Numbered from the stretch's first letter, positions 29,139 through 37,815 are shown. The stretch is 64,000 bases of DNA from Micromonospora pallida (GCF_900090325.1 NZ_FMHW01000002.1:4403001-4467000), one strand, 5' to 3'. Notes: a model not told the origin generated them from the sequence alone. Numbers and translations are program-made.

Positions 29139-29837
29139 GTGGACGACGAGAAGACTGCCCCCACCGCCCCGGTGGACGCCGACGCGAAAACGGCCGACAC
29201 CGGCACGGAGACGAGCGGCCCGGCGGACGCTGATGCGCAGACGACCGCTCCGGCGCGGCGGCGTGGCTGGGACCGGTCGACGCGGACTGCGGCGCTGATC
29301 TCCGCGCTGGTCGCCCTGCCGGTCACGGTGGCCGTGGCCGGGTTCACCTTCACCGCGCTCACCCCGGACGAGCCAGCCGCCGAACCGAGCCCGAACGAGA
29401 GCATCCAGGCGCTCGGGCCGAAGTCGAACGTCCCGGTGCAGATGGCCGCCGAGCCGCTGGCCGAACGTCCCGCCACAGTCTGTCGGGCGCTGCTGTCGAA
29501 GCTCCCCTCGACCGTCGGGGAGTTGCCCCAGCGGCTGGTCACCGCCGGTCCCGAGCAGAACGCGGCGTACGGTGACCCGGCGCTCACCGTGGCCTGCGGC
29601 GTGCCCGAGCCGACCATCCCGCTGACCGACAAGGTCTGGGTGGTCAATCAGGTCTGCTGGTACGCGGAGGAGAAGATCGACGCCACCGTGCTCAGCTCGG
29701 TCGACCGCGAGGTCGCGGTCCGGGTCACCGTGCCGAAGGCGTACGAGCAGCCGTTGCAGTGGGTGAGTCCGATCTCGGAGGCGATCGTCGGCTCCATCCT
29801 CACCGCCCGCCCCGTTCCGACGGGCTGCCAGGGCTGA
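29139..29837 (+). CDS. DUF3515 membrane-anchored protein
   Basis: 232 aa. A Thr/Ala/Asp-rich cytoplasmic leader (1-45) and a membrane segment (50-72, ALISALVALPVTVAVAGFTF) precede an extracytoplasmic domain with cysteines in ATVCRALLSKLP, LTVACGVPEP, NQVCWYAEEK and the terminal TGCQG, suggesting two disulfides. Family function unknown; it is conserved next to ddl and thiL in actinobacteria. The start abuts the upstream stop, so it is coupled to the AsnC-like gene. Confidence 0.85.
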   Translation: MDDEKTAPTAPVDADAKTADTGTETSGPADADAQTTAPARRRGWDRSTRTAALISALVALPVTVAVAGFTFTALTPDEPAAEPSPNESIQALGPKSNVPVQMAAEPLAERPATVCRALLSKLPSTVGELPQRLVTAGPEQNAAYGDPALTVACGVPEPTIPLTDKVWVVNQVCWYAEEKIDATVLSSVDREVAVRVTVPKAYEQPLQWVSPISEAIVGSILTARPVPTGCQG

Positions 29838-29846
29838 CCGTCACCG

Positions 29847-29884
29847 GTCCGGCGGCGGTCCCGGCGCAGGGACCGCCGCCGGAC
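29847..29884. terminator. 16-bp hairpin between DUF3515 gene and ddl
   Basis: Arms 29847-29862 and 29869-29884 pair perfectly (GTCCGGCGGCGGTCCC and complement) around GGCGCA, 9 nt after the DUF3515 stop. The convergent ddl gene ends at 29949, so it may serve both strands. Confidence 0.7.
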
Positions 29885-29948
29885 GGGTCAGCCGCGTCTT
29901 GCCGGTGCCCGCTGGACCGGGTGCGCCCCGTCGTGGCCCGCCGGTCGG

Positions 29949-31052
29949 TCAGCCGCGCCGCAGGGCGGTGTGGATCAGCCGGCTCACCAGCTTCGGGTAG
30001 TCCAGACCGGAGGCGGCCCACATCCGGGGGAACATCGACGACGCGGTGAAGCCCGGCATGGTGTTCACCTCGTTGAGGTAGACGTCCAGCTCCGGGGTGA
30101 CGAAGAAGTCGACCCGGGCCAGGCCGGCACAGTCCAGGGCGGCGAAGGCGCGGACGGCGTACTCGCGTACCCGCCGGATCACGTGTTCCGGCAGCCGGGC
30201 CGGGACGTCGTACTCGCAGACCTCGTCGGCGTCGATGTACTTCGCCTCAAAGTCATAGAAGTCGTGGTCGGCGACGACCCGCACCTCGGCCAGGACGGAC
30301 GCCTCGGGCGCGCCCCCCGCCTCGCCCTCCAGCACGCCGCACTCGATCTCCCGGCCGATCATGGCGGCCTCGACCAGCACCTTCGAGTCGATCCGGCGGG
30401 CCGTGGCGACGGCTTCGTCGAGTTGGGACCAGTCGGTGACCTTGCTGATGCCGAAGGACGAGCCGGCGCGGGAGGGCTTGACGAAGACCGGCAGGCCGAG
30501 GCGTTCCTTCTCCTCCTCGGTGAGGGTCGCCCCGCTGCGCAGCACCGCGTACGGCCCGACCGGAATGCCCTCGGCGGCGCAGAGCTTCTTGGTGAACTCC
30601 TTGTCCATCGCGGCTGCGGAGGCGAAGACGTTGGCCCCGACGTACGGGATGCCGGCCATCTCCAGCAGGCCCTGGATGGTGCCGTCCTCTCCGTACGCGC
30701 CGTGCAGCACCGGGAAGACCACGTCCACCCCGGACAGCGCCCGGGGGCCCTCGGTCGGGTCGAGCACCATGAGGCCGCCACCGGTCGGGTCGGCCCGGAG
30801 CACGACCTCCGCCCCGGTGGACGCGGTGATCTCCGGCAGCCGGCGGTCGGTGATCGCCAGGCGGGTCGGGTCCCCGTCGGCCAGCACCCACTGCCCGGCG
30901 CGGGTGATGCCGACCGGCACCACCTCGAACTCGTCCGGGTCCAGCGCGCCGAGCACGCTGCCCGCGCTGACGCAGGAGATGCCGTGTTCGGGGCTACGGC
31001 CGCCGAAGACGATGGCGACGCGGGTCTTGCCTGGGGTGGTCACTGGTGTCAT
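29949..31052 (-). CDS. ddl: D-alanine--D-alanine ligase
   Basis: 367 aa. The N-terminus has [19 protein letters not shown]. The ATP-grasp core has [20 protein letters not shown], the omega-loop [10 protein letters not shown], and the C-terminal [20 protein letters not shown] with P-G-F-T. The omega loop looks like ordinary Ddl rather than VanA-type D-lactate ligases. It supplies D-Ala-D-Ala for peptidoglycan. It converges with the DUF3515 gene. Confidence 0.95.
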   Translation of the reverse strand: MTPVTTPGKTRVAIVFGGRSPEHGISCVSAGSVLGALDPDEFEVVPVGITRAGQWVLADGDPTRLAITDRRLPEITASTGAEVVLRADPTGGGLMVLDPTEGPRALSGVDVVFPVLHGAYGEDGTIQGLLEMAGIPYVGANVFASAAAMDKEFTKKLCAAEGIPVGPYAVLRSGATLTEEEKERLGLPVFVKPSRAGSSFGISKVTDWSQLDEAVATARRIDSKVLVEAAMIGREIECGVLEGEAGGAPEASVLAEVRVVADHDFYDFEAKYIDADEVCEYDVPARLPEHVIRRVREYAVRAFAALDCAGLARVDFFVTPELDVYLNEVNTMPGFTASSMFPRMWAASGLDYPKLVSRLIHTALRRG

Positions 31053-31293
31053 CTCCGGTTCGCGACTGCGGTGGCCCGCGAGCCCCTGGTGGCGCTCACC
31101 TGGTCGACCTTACTGTGGGTGGCGGCGGGCCGGTGCCGACACCCGGACCGGCCGGGTACCCCCTCCGCGCCCCGTCGACACCTGCCACACGATGCGTAGC
31201 CGACCGGGCGCGGACGCGTGGCGGGCCGGGCGCGGGCGCGTGGCGGGCCAGGCGCGGGCGCGTGGCCAACGCGGTGGGCACTACCCTGCCCTG

Positions 31294-32634
31294 GTGACCA
31301 GTGCCGACCCCTTGATCGCCAGCCTCACCGCCGCCGTGGACGCCCGTCCGGACGATCTCCCGCTGCGCCTGCACCTGGCCGGTCTGCTGCTCGACGCCGG
31401 ACGCGCCGGCGAGGCTATCGCGCACCTCGGGCAGGCGCTCACCCACGATCCGGGCAACACCGGGGCGCAGTCGCTGATGCAGCGGGCGCTGGGCGTACCA
31501 CCGGCCGGACGTGTCACCACGGGCGCCGGCGGCGCCCCGAGCCGAGGCGGCGCACTGCCGGCGCCAACCCCCGGCACGCCGCCGACGCCGACCGCCGGGG
31601 CACCGGGCAGCGCCGGGCGGGCGGTGGACGGGACCGCCCCGGAGCCGCCGGCGGATCCGCTGGCCGCGTACGAGCGGGAGCTGGCGGACGTCGTACCGCC
31701 CCGGTTCGTCCGTTCCGGGGACGAGCCGGAGCCGGTGACGGGTGACGCGGACCGGGCGTACGACGTGGAGGCCTCGACGGTCCGGCTGGCCGACGTGGGC
31801 GGGATGGGCGCGGTCAAGGAGCGGCTGGAGCTGGCCTTCCTCGGTCCGCTACGCAACCCTGAGCTGCGCCGGATGTACGGCAAGAGCCTGCGCGGCGGCC
31901 TCATGCTCTACGGCCCGCCCGGCTGCGGCAAGACCTTCCTGGCCAGGGCGGTCGCCGGGGAGATGGGCGCGAAGTTCCTGTCCCTGTCCATCGTGGACGT
32001 GCTGGACATGTGGATGGGCAACTCGGAGCGCAACCTGCACGAACTGTTCCAGGCGGCCCGCCGCAACGCCCCCTGCGTGCTCTTCCTCGACGAGGTCGAC
32101 GCACTGGGGCACAAGCGGTCCAAGGTCACCTCCAGCTCGATGCGGACGGTCGGCAACCAGCTCCTGGCCGAACTGGACGGGATGGAGGGCAACAACGAGG
32201 GCGTCTTCGTGCTGGCCGCCACGAACACCCCGTGGGACGTGGACGCGGCGCTGCGCCGGCCGGGCCGGCTGGACCGGATGGTGCTGGTGCTGCCGCCGGA
32301 CGCCGAGGCCCGTCGGGCGATCCTGGAGTACCACCTGCGGGACCGGCCGATCGCCGGGATCGACCTGCGGAAGGTGGTCGCCGCGACCGAGGACTTCTCC
32401 GGCGCGGACCTGGCCCACCTCTGCGAAACCGCCGCCGAGTTCGCGATGGCCGACTCGGTACGCCGGGGCGAGGTGCGGATGATCGGTCAGGGCGACCTCG
32501 ACCGGGCGCTGAAGGAGGTCCGACCGTCGACCCGCCCGTGGCTGGCGACCGCCCGCAACGTGGCCATGTTCGCCAACGAGGGAGGCGTCTACGACGACTT
32601 GGTCGCCTACCTGAAGCGGCGCCGGATGCTCTGA
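31294..32634 (+). CDS. AAA+ ATPase with N-terminal TPR-like region
   Basis: 446 aa from the GTG at 31294. There is no Shine-Dalgarno; TACCCT ends six bases upstream, so it is probably leaderless. Residues 1-65 form a helical TPR-like repeat (LRLHLAGLLLDAGRAGEAIA), 66-125 a Pro/Gly/Ala linker, and 160-400 an AAA module with GPPGCGKTFLARA, CVLFLDEVDALG and the second-region RRPGRLDRMV. It resembles single-ring Cdc48/FtsH-type AAA modules but has no protease or membrane segment. Role unknown. Confidence 0.85.
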   Translation: MTSADPLIASLTAAVDARPDDLPLRLHLAGLLLDAGRAGEAIAHLGQALTHDPGNTGAQSLMQRALGVPPAGRVTTGAGGAPSRGGALPAPTPGTPPTPTAGAPGSAGRAVDGTAPEPPADPLAAYERELADVVPPRFVRSGDEPEPVTGDADRAYDVEASTVRLADVGGMGAVKERLELAFLGPLRNPELRRMYGKSLRGGLMLYGPPGCGKTFLARAVAGEMGAKFLSLSIVDVLDMWMGNSERNLHELFQAARRNAPCVLFLDEVDALGHKRSKVTSSSMRTVGNQLLAELDGMEGNNEGVFVLAATNTPWDVDAALRRPGRLDRMVLVLPPDAEARRAILEYHLRDRPIAGIDLRKVVAATEDFSGADLAHLCETAAEFAMADSVRRGEVRMIGQGDLDRALKEVRPSTRPWLATARNVAMFANEGGVYDDLVAYLKRRRML

Positions 32635-32656
32635 GCCAGCCGGATGCTCTGAGCCA
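32621..32656. repeat. 18-bp tandem repeat spanning the AAA gene stop codon
   Basis: The unit GCCGGATGCTCTGAGCCA occurs twice with no gap (32621-32638, 32639-32656). Each unit contains the TGA stop (32632-32634 and 32650-32652), in frame with each other. Confidence 0.9.
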
Positions 32657-32736
32657 GCCGGTCCGCCCAGGCCGGCGGGAGCACCCGGCCGGCGGAGAAC
32701 CGGGGTCCACCCAGGCCGCCGGGGGACCCGCCGGGG

Positions 32737-32783
32737 CAGCAGCCACCCGGCCGGTCAGCAGCCACCCGGCCGGTCAGCAGCCG
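32737..32783. repeat. 19-bp tandem repeat at the 3' end of the 72-aa gene
   Basis: The unit CAGCAGCCACCCGGCCGGT is present at 32737-32755 and 32756-32774, followed by a partial third copy within the coding end. The stop codon of the minus-strand gene (32774-32776) straddles the junction. Confidence 0.85.
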
Positions 32784-32992
32784 CCGTAGCGCCGGCCGAC
32801 GGCGATCACCTTGACCCGCTGTCGGCCGGCACGGACCATGCCGAGCGCCATGAAGGCGGCCGCGATCCGGTCGGCTGCGGCCCGGCTGCTGGCGCTGACC
32901 ACCTGCCGCCGCCGTTCCGGCATGGTCCGCTCGTTGCGCCTCGCGCCGTTGACCGGACGGACGTCGGTGAGCACCACCAGGAACCGGGTCAT
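32774..32992 (-). CDS. Small protein of unknown function (72 aa)
   Basis: It begins MTRFLVVLTDVRPVNGARR, continues RQVVSASSRAAADRIAAAFM and ends VKVIAVGRRYGGC, a plausible alpha/beta mini-fold. I recognise no family. Its ATG overlaps the stop of the upstream gene as ATGA and it is preceded by GGGGGACGG, so it is translated together with the two genes before it. Its 3' end is tandemly repeated. Confidence 0.6.
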   Translation of the reverse strand: MTRFLVVLTDVRPVNGARRNERTMPERRRQVVSASSRAAADRIAAAFMALGMVRAGRQRVKVIAVGRRYGGC

Positions 32993-33318
32993 CGTCGCCC
33001 ACCGTCCCCCCGTCCGGTGCCCGCCCGGCGACCCTCCGCACGCCGCGCCACGTCATCCCCCGCGCGACGCGGCATGTCCCCCTCCGCGCGCTGCGCCAGG
33101 TCACCCCCCGCGTGCCGCGCCGTGCCACCCCCCGCGTGCCGCGCCGTGCCACCCTCCGCGTGCCGCGCCGCGCCACCCCTCGCGCGACGCGGCACGCCGC
33201 ACCGCACCACCGCTGCCGCCGCCGGCCGGCCCTCCCGGGCGCGCGGTGCCGCCTCCCGGTGGGGGCGGGGGCGGTCGGCCCGGGTCCGGTGGTACGGGCT
33301 GTCGGGGTCAGGACGCAC
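32989..33318 (-). CDS. Octapeptide-repeat protein of unknown function (109 aa)
   Basis: From the GTG at 33318, which lies inside the end of the preceding gene (11-nt overlap), it reads an Arg/Pro/His-rich N-terminus, then seven tandem octads at residues 44-99 of the form R-(R/H)-A-(E/G/R)-(G/D)-(G/D)-(T/A/L)-A, for example RHAEGGTA RHAGGGTA. The C-terminus is Gly/Arg rich. It is highly basic and probably disordered. High GC makes chance ORFs common, but the overlaps on both sides (GTG-stop upstream, ATGA downstream) argue it is translated. Confidence 0.5.
   Translation of the reverse strand: MRPDPDSPYHRTRADRPRPHREAAPRAREGRPAAAAVVRCGVPRRARGGAARHAEGGTARHAGGGTARHAGGDLAQRAEGDMPRRAGDDVARRAEGRRAGTGRGDGGRR
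33022..33189. repeat. 24-bp tandem repeat, seven units
   Basis: Seven 24-bp units encode the octapeptides of the minus-strand gene. The central units (around 33094-33165) are nearly identical, built on GTGCCGCGCCGTGCCACCCC on the plus strand; outer units are diverged. Such an array is expected to vary in copy number between strains. Confidence 0.85.
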
Positions 33319-33484
33319 GGCGCAGCTCCTCGGGCTCGGCCGTGGTGGCGGCGAGGCCACCGAACCGGTCCCGGCAGACGTACGAGAGGTTGGCGTGGAT
33401 CCACGTGCCGTCGTTGTCCCGCAGCACCGGGCACGCGCACCAGCGGCAACGCGACACCCGAGGCCAGCAGCCGGTGGCGGTCAT
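33308..33484 (-). CDS. Small Cys-rich protein (58 aa), possible zinc ribbon
   Basis: The ATG at 33484 is preceded by GGAAGGAA. The protein has C6, then C13-x2-C16-x-C18 (in SRCRWCACPV), H30 (TWIHANLSY) and C37 (VCRDRFGG), a spacing that could bind a metal. The tail is acidic/basic mixed. No family recognised. It is the first gene of three overlapping genes and diverges from the XRE regulator, which suggests control by that regulator. Confidence 0.65.
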   Translation of the reverse strand: MTATGCWPRVSRCRWCACPVLRDNDGTWIHANLSYVCRDRFGGLAATTAEPEELRRAS

Positions 33485-33629
33485 CCCATTCCTTCCCGGT
33501 GCGCTCTGGTGGGAGACACGTGGTGATCGGGTGGGGGAGTGGATACCCGACCACCACGCGTCTCATTTCCCCTCCGTCGCTCACCACCACCGTCGCCACG
33601 ACCACCGGCGGTGAGGACTCGATGACAAG

Positions 33630-33714
33630 TTGACACCTTGACCGGCGTGAATGCAACTCTCATGCACCTCTCTCTCATGCACGCATTCCCATGGATCTGT
33701 GCGACGATCGGCAC
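33630..33714. promoter_or_regulatory. Divergent control region of the XRE gene and small-protein operon
   Basis: It contains TTGACA (33630-33635) and TTGACC (33638-33643), two direct copies of CTCTCATGCAC about 14 bp apart (33656-33666 and 33670-33680), and an inverted pair GAATGC / GCATTC around them. GACGAT ends six bases before the XRE ATG at 33715, compatible with a leaderless start. Candidate binding site for the XRE protein itself. Confidence 0.45.
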
Positions 33715-34560
33715 ATGGCACCGAAGACCGCCCGAGCCCGCCGGCTCGGCATCGCGCTGCGCAGTCACCGGGAGGCGGCCGGCCTGACCCTCGAGGCCGC
33801 CGCCGACGAGATCAACAGCACCCGCAGCACCCTCTCCCGCTACGAGAACGCCCAGACGCTGGTCAGCCCGGCCACCGTCCGGGCGCTGCTCACGCTCTAC
33901 CGGGTCGGCCCGGAGGACGTCGAGGCCGCCGTCGCGCTGGCCAAGGACGCCCGCAAACCCGGCTGGTGGGTGTCCTACTCGTACGTCCTCGACAAACGGA
34001 CGATCGACTTCATCGCCCTGGAGGCCGAGGCGAGCGCCATCGCCAACTTCGAGCCGTCCGTGGTGCCGGGCCTCCTCCAGACCGCCGACTACATCCGAGC
34101 GGTGATGCGGGGCGGCCCGCACACCCTCACCGACGAGGGGGTCGAGCAACGGGTGAAGGCCCGCCTGGACCGGCAGCAGCGGCTCACCGGCACCGACCCG
34201 CCCATCTTCGACGCGATCATCGACGAGGGCGCGCTGCTACGGCCGGTCGGGGACCGGGCCGTGATGGAGGCGCAGCTCGACCACCTGCTCAAGATGATCG
34301 AGCTGCCCAACGTCACCGTCCAGGTCATCCCGCTGACCGCCGGCTACCACCGGGGCACCCGGGGCTCCCTGCACATGCTGGAGTTCCCCGACCCGGAGGA
34401 CCCGATCATCGCCTCGGTCGAGACGGTCGCCGGTCAGATGATCCTCGATCGCCCCGGTGACCTGCGCACCTGCACCAAGATCATGGAACATCTCCGGAGC
34501 GTCGCGCACAGCCCTGCGGCGAGCCGCGACCAACTCGTCCGACTCCTGAAGGGACGCTGA
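33715..34560 (+). CDS. XRE-family regulator with DUF5753 domain
   Basis: 281 aa. The N-terminal helix-turn-helix (residues 8-65) has LRSHREAAGLTLEAAADEIN and TRSTLSRYENAQTLVS. The C-terminal DUF5753 domain is marked by LEAEASAIANFEPSVVPGLL and TADYIRAVM. Proteins of this type are abundant in Streptomyces and Micromonospora and usually pair with a DUF397 partner, here the next gene. Ligand and targets unknown. Confidence 0.9.
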   Translation: MAPKTARARRLGIALRSHREAAGLTLEAAADEINSTRSTLSRYENAQTLVSPATVRALLTLYRVGPEDVEAAVALAKDARKPGWWVSYSYVLDKRTIDFIALEAEASAIANFEPSVVPGLLQTADYIRAVMRGGPHTLTDEGVEQRVKARLDRQQRLTGTDPPIFDAIIDEGALLRPVGDRAVMEAQLDHLLKMIELPNVTVQVIPLTAGYHRGTRGSLHMLEFPDPEDPIIASVETVAGQMILDRPGDLRTCTKIMEHLRSVAHSPAASRDQLVRLLKGR

Positions 34561-34562
34561 CC

Positions 34563-34793
34563 TTGACACCGACGACCCGCGCGACGCTGGCCACGGCCGC
34601 ATGGCGCAAGAGCAGCCACAGTGGAGACGAGGGCGCCTGCCTGGAGCTGGCGGTCATCACCCCGGCCGTCCGGGACTCCCTCGACGCCGTCGCCGTCCGG
34701 GACTCCAAAGACCCGGCCGGCCCGGTGCTGCTCTTCGGACCGGCCGCCTGGGCGGCCTTCACCACCGCTCCCCCGACCCGACCCGAGTCCTGA
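34563..34793 (+). CDS. DUF397 protein, partner of the XRE regulator
   Basis: 76 aa. The domain is diagnostic: AWRKSSHSGDEGACLELA then AVRDSKDPAGPVLLFGPAAW. It starts at a TTG two nt after the XRE stop, preceded by AGGGAC, so it is co-translated. XRE/DUF397 pairs affect development and antibiotic production in streptomycetes; this pair is uncharacterised. Confidence 0.9.
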   Translation: MTPTTRATLATAAWRKSSHSGDEGACLELAVITPAVRDSLDAVAVRDSKDPAGPVLLFGPAAWAAFTTAPPTRPES

Positions 34794-34836
34794 CCTGCCG
34801 GACCCGAACACGGCCTCGCCCAGCGATTCGTCTCCG

Positions 34837-34889
34837 TTTCGCCGATACTGCGGTATCCGTCGGCCCTGGATGCCGCAGTATCGGCGAAA
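34837..34889. terminator. 22-bp hairpin between convergent genes
   Basis: Arms 34837-34858 and 34868-34889 pair along all 22 positions with a single G:T, around a 9-base loop. It sits between the DUF397 gene (plus) and the methyltransferase (minus), so it is a likely bidirectional terminator. The length is well beyond ordinary terminators. Confidence 0.7.
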
Positions 34890-34902
34890 TCTGCCGCCGG
34901 GA

Positions 34903-35682
34903 CTAACCGAGGCGCGCGGTGACCGCCGTGGCGTCGAGTTCCGCCGAGCGGGTCACCGTCGGCGTCAGACCACACCCGACCAGGTCCGCGCAGAGCCGGT
35001 CGACCTGGCTCTCGCCGACCTCCACCACCAGATGCCCGCCCGGGGCGAGCCAGCGCACCGCGTCCCCGGCCAGCCGGCGCAGCACGGCGAGCCCGTCCGA
35101 TCCGCCGTCCAGCGCCACCGTGGGCTCGTGCAACCGAGCCTCGGGCGGCATCAACCCCACCGCCGTCGTCGGCACGTACGGGGCGTTGGCCACGACCAGG
35201 TCCAGCCGGCCCCGCCAGTGCGCCGGCAGCGGGTCGAACAGGTCTCCCTCGTACACCGGCACGCCCGGCCCGGCCAGGTTGCGCCGGGCGCAGCGGACGG
35301 CGGCCGGGTCGACGTCGGCGGCGGCCTGCCAGCGGGGCCGCAGCCGATGGGCCAGCAGCAGCGAGACGGCCCCGGAGCCACAGCAGAGCTCCACCACCGC
35401 CGGTTCCGGTCCGGCCACCGCCTCGGCGGCCGAGACCAGCAGCGCGGTCCGCCGACGCGGCACGAACACCCCCGGTTCGACGGCCACCCGCAGCCCACCG
35501 AACTCGACCCAGCCGAGCAGGTGTTCCAGCGGCTCCCCGGCCACCCGGCGGTCGGCCAACGCGGTCAGCGCGGCGGGGGTGTCGGCGGCGGCGACGAGCA
35601 GGTCCGCCTCGTCCTCGGCGAAGACGCAGCCGGCGGCACGGAGCCGGCGCACGAGGGCGGAGTGGTCAGGATGCCCGGTCAC
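34903..35682 (-). CDS. PrmC/HemK-like protein N5-glutamine methyltransferase paralogue
   Basis: 259 aa. The SAM-binding motif is VVELCCGSGAVSLLLA. The catalytic motif is VANAPYVPT, that is N-A-P-Y instead of the N-P-P-Y of PrmC and other glutamine/adenine methyltransferases. This changed motif and the shortened N-terminal domain suggest a paralogue rather than the release-factor enzyme. Substrate unknown. The GTG overlaps the stop of the upstream PLP gene as GTGA. Confidence 0.75.
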   Translation of the reverse strand: MTGHPDHSALVRRLRAAGCVFAEDEADLLVAAADTPAALTALADRRVAGEPLEHLLGWVEFGGLRVAVEPGVFVPRRRTALLVSAAEAVAGPEPAVVELCCGSGAVSLLLAHRLRPRWQAAADVDPAAVRCARRNLAGPGVPVYEGDLFDPLPAHWRGRLDLVVANAPYVPTTAVGLMPPEARLHEPTVALDGGSDGLAVLRRLAGDAVRWLAPGGHLVVEVGESQVDRLCADLVGCGLTPTVTRSAELDATAVTARLG

Positions 35683-36806
35683 GCCGGCCGCGCGGCGTCC
35701 AGCGCCACGGTCAGGTCGGCCACCAGGTCGGCGGGGTCCTCCACCCCGCAGGAGAGTCGGACGAAGCCCGGCGTGGTGTCGTCACCCCACTGGGCCCGCC
35801 GGTCGGCGGTGGTGTGCAGCCCGCCGAACGAGGTGGCGGCGGCGACCAGCCGGGACGCCGACACGAACCGGGCGACCCGGTCCGCGTCGCCGAGGTCGAA
35901 CGAGACGATCCCCGGCAGCCGGCGCATCTGGACCGAGGCCACCGGATGGGCCGGGTCGTCGGGCAGCCCCGGCCAGCGCACCCCGGTCACGTCGGGGCGT
36001 CCGACGAGCAGCCGGGCCACCGCCTCGGCGTTCACCGACTGCCGGGCCAGGCGCAGGTCCAGGGTGGCCAGCGAGCGGTGTGCCAGCCAGGCGTCGAACG
36101 CGCCGGGCACCGCGCCGGTGGTGGTCCGCCAGGCGGTCACCGTCTCGACGATGTCGGCCGACCGGCTGGCGACGTAGCCGAGCAGCAGGTCGGAGTGGCC
36201 GGTCAGCGCCTTGGTACCGGAGGCGACCACCAGGTCCGCGCCGAGGTCCAGGGGACGCTGCCCGAGCGGCGTCGCGGTGGTGTTGTCCACCGCCAGCAGC
36301 GCGCCGGCGGCGTGCGCCTCGGCCGCCAGCGCGGGGATGTCGCAGACGTCCAGGCCGGGGTTGGCCGGGGTCTCCACCAGCACCAGGCGTACGCCGTCCA
36401 ACGCCGGGTACGGCCCGGCGGTCGGCGCGAAGCGGACGTCCACCCCCATGCCGGCCAGGGTCTGCGTGGCGAACGCCCGGACCGGGAAGTACCCGTCGGC
36501 CGGGAGCAGCACGGTGTCCCCGGGGCGCAGCACAGCCAGCAGTAGCCCGGTGATCGCGGCCTGCCCGCTGGCGAAGACCCGGCAGTCGCCACCCTCCAGT
36601 TCCCCGATCGCCGACTCCAACAGCCGTCGGGTGGGGTTGTCCGGTCGGCCGTAGCCGTTCGGGCTGGCCGCCGGCCCCTGCCACGGGTCGAGGTGGTACG
36701 GCGCGGCGAAAACCGGACCGGGCAGGAACGGCTGCCCGGGAGTCGGCTCGGGCAGCCCGGCATGTACGCAGCGGGTGCCGTCCCGCCAGTTCTGTTCCCC
36801 CGTCAC
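35679..36806 (-). CDS. Cys/Met metabolism PLP-dependent enzyme (cystathionine gamma-synthase/lyase family)
   Basis: 375 aa. Family motifs are YGRPDNPTRRLLE near the start, FASGQAAITGLLLA, ETPANPGLDVCDIPALA, LLAVDNTTATPLGQRPL and ASGTKALTGHSDLLLG, the last with the PLP-binding lysine. Reaction (synthase, lyase or gamma-elimination) cannot be told. It is coupled to the methyltransferase gene downstream and lies next to gpsA. Confidence 0.88.
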   Translation of the reverse strand: MTGEQNWRDGTRCVHAGLPEPTPGQPFLPGPVFAAPYHLDPWQGPAASPNGYGRPDNPTRRLLESAIGELEGGDCRVFASGQAAITGLLLAVLRPGDTVLLPADGYFPVRAFATQTLAGMGVDVRFAPTAGPYPALDGVRLVLVETPANPGLDVCDIPALAAEAHAAGALLAVDNTTATPLGQRPLDLGADLVVASGTKALTGHSDLLLGYVASRSADIVETVTAWRTTTGAVPGAFDAWLAHRSLATLDLRLARQSVNAEAVARLLVGRPDVTGVRWPGLPDDPAHPVASVQMRRLPGIVSFDLGDADRVARFVSASRLVAAATSFGGLHTTADRRAQWGDDTTPGFVRLSCGVEDPADLVADLTVALDAARPA

Positions 36807-36816
36807 GACACCATTC

Positions 36817-37815
36817 TTACTCCGGCTTCGTGGTCCGGCTCATCAGGGCCGGGACCGCCAGGCGCGGGTCGACGCCCTCGTGGCAGACCCGTTCGACCTG
36901 CTCGGTGATGGGCATCTCCACTCCGTGCGAGCGGGCCAGGTCGCGGATCGCCAGGCAGCTCTTGACCCCCTCGGCGGTCTGCCGGGTGGCCGCCTGCGCC
37001 TGTTCCAGGCTCTCCCCCCGGCCCAGGTGCTCGCCGAAGGTGCGGTTGCGGGACAGCGGCGACGAGCAGGTGGCGACCAGGTCGCCCATGCCGGCCAGCC
37101 CGGCGAAGGTCAACGGGTCCGCGCCGAGCGCCACGCCCAGCCGGGCGGTCTCGGCCAGCCCACGGGTGATCAGCATGGCCCGGGTGTTGTCCCCGAAGCC
37201 CATCGCGGTGGCCATGCCGTACGACAGGGCGATCACGTTCTTGACCGCCCCGCCCAGCTCGCAGCCGATCACGTCGTCGTTGGTGTACGGCCGGAAGTAC
37301 GGCGTGGTGACCGAGTTCTGCACCAGCGTGGCCCGGGCGACGTCGGTGCCGGCGACCACGGTGGCGGCCGGCTGCCCGGCGGCGATCTCGGGAGCGAGGT
37401 TCGGGCCGGAGACCACCACCACCCGGTTCGCCGCCACCTTGGCGGCCTCCACGATCACCTCGCTCATCCGCTTGGTGGTGCCCAGCTCGATCCCCTTCAT
37501 CAGGGAGACCAGGGTGGCGTCCGGGGCCAGGTGACCGGCCCACTCGGCCAGGTTGCCGCGGAGCGTCTGGGAGGGCACCGCCAGCACCACCACCTCGGCC
37601 CCGGAGATCGCCTCGACGGCGTCGCCGGTGGCCGTCACCCGGTCCGGTAGCCGCAGGTCGGGCAGGTACTCCGGGTTTCGCCCCTGGGACCGGATCGCCT
37701 CGGCGACCGGTGCCCGTCGCGCCCAGATCGTCACCTCCCGGCCCGCATCGGCGAGGATCTTGGCGAACGCGGTGCCCCAGGACCCGGCCCCGAGCACCGC
37801 CACGTGTCCGCTCAT
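36817..37815 (-). CDS. gpsA: NAD(P)H-dependent glycerol-3-phosphate dehydrogenase
   Basis: 333 aa from the ATG at 37815 ([20 protein letters not shown]). A GTG at 37842 would add nine residues and overlap the plsC stop as GTGA, so either start is possible. Markers are the Rossmann [44 protein letters not shown] and [14 protein letters not shown]. It supplies sn-glycerol-3-phosphate for phospholipids, with plsC beside it. Confidence 0.95.
   Translation of the reverse strand: MSGHVAVLGAGSWGTAFAKILADAGREVTIWARRAPVAEAIRSQGRNPEYLPDLRLPDRVTATGDAVEAISGAEVVVLAVPSQTLRGNLAEWAGHLAPDATLVSLMKGIELGTTKRMSEVIVEAAKVAANRVVVVSGPNLAPEIAAGQPAATVVAGTDVARATLVQNSVTTPYFRPYTNDDVIGCELGGAVKNVIALSYGMATAMGFGDNTRAMLITRGLAETARLGVALGADPLTFAGLAGMGDLVATCSSPLSRNRTFGEHLGRGESLEQAQAATRQTAEGVKSCLAIRDLARSHGVEMPITEQVERVCHEGVDPRLAVPALMSRTTKPE

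Noticed and set aside
29949..31052. Vancomycin-type D-Ala-D-Lac ligase
   Set aside because: The omega-loop FYDFEAKY and core setting next to gpsA fit ordinary Ddl, and no vanH or vanX is nearby.
33003..33530. Plus-strand frames through the 24-bp repeat region
   Set aside because: Pro/Arg/Ala-rich with no ribosome site, while the minus-strand frames are linked by start/stop overlaps.
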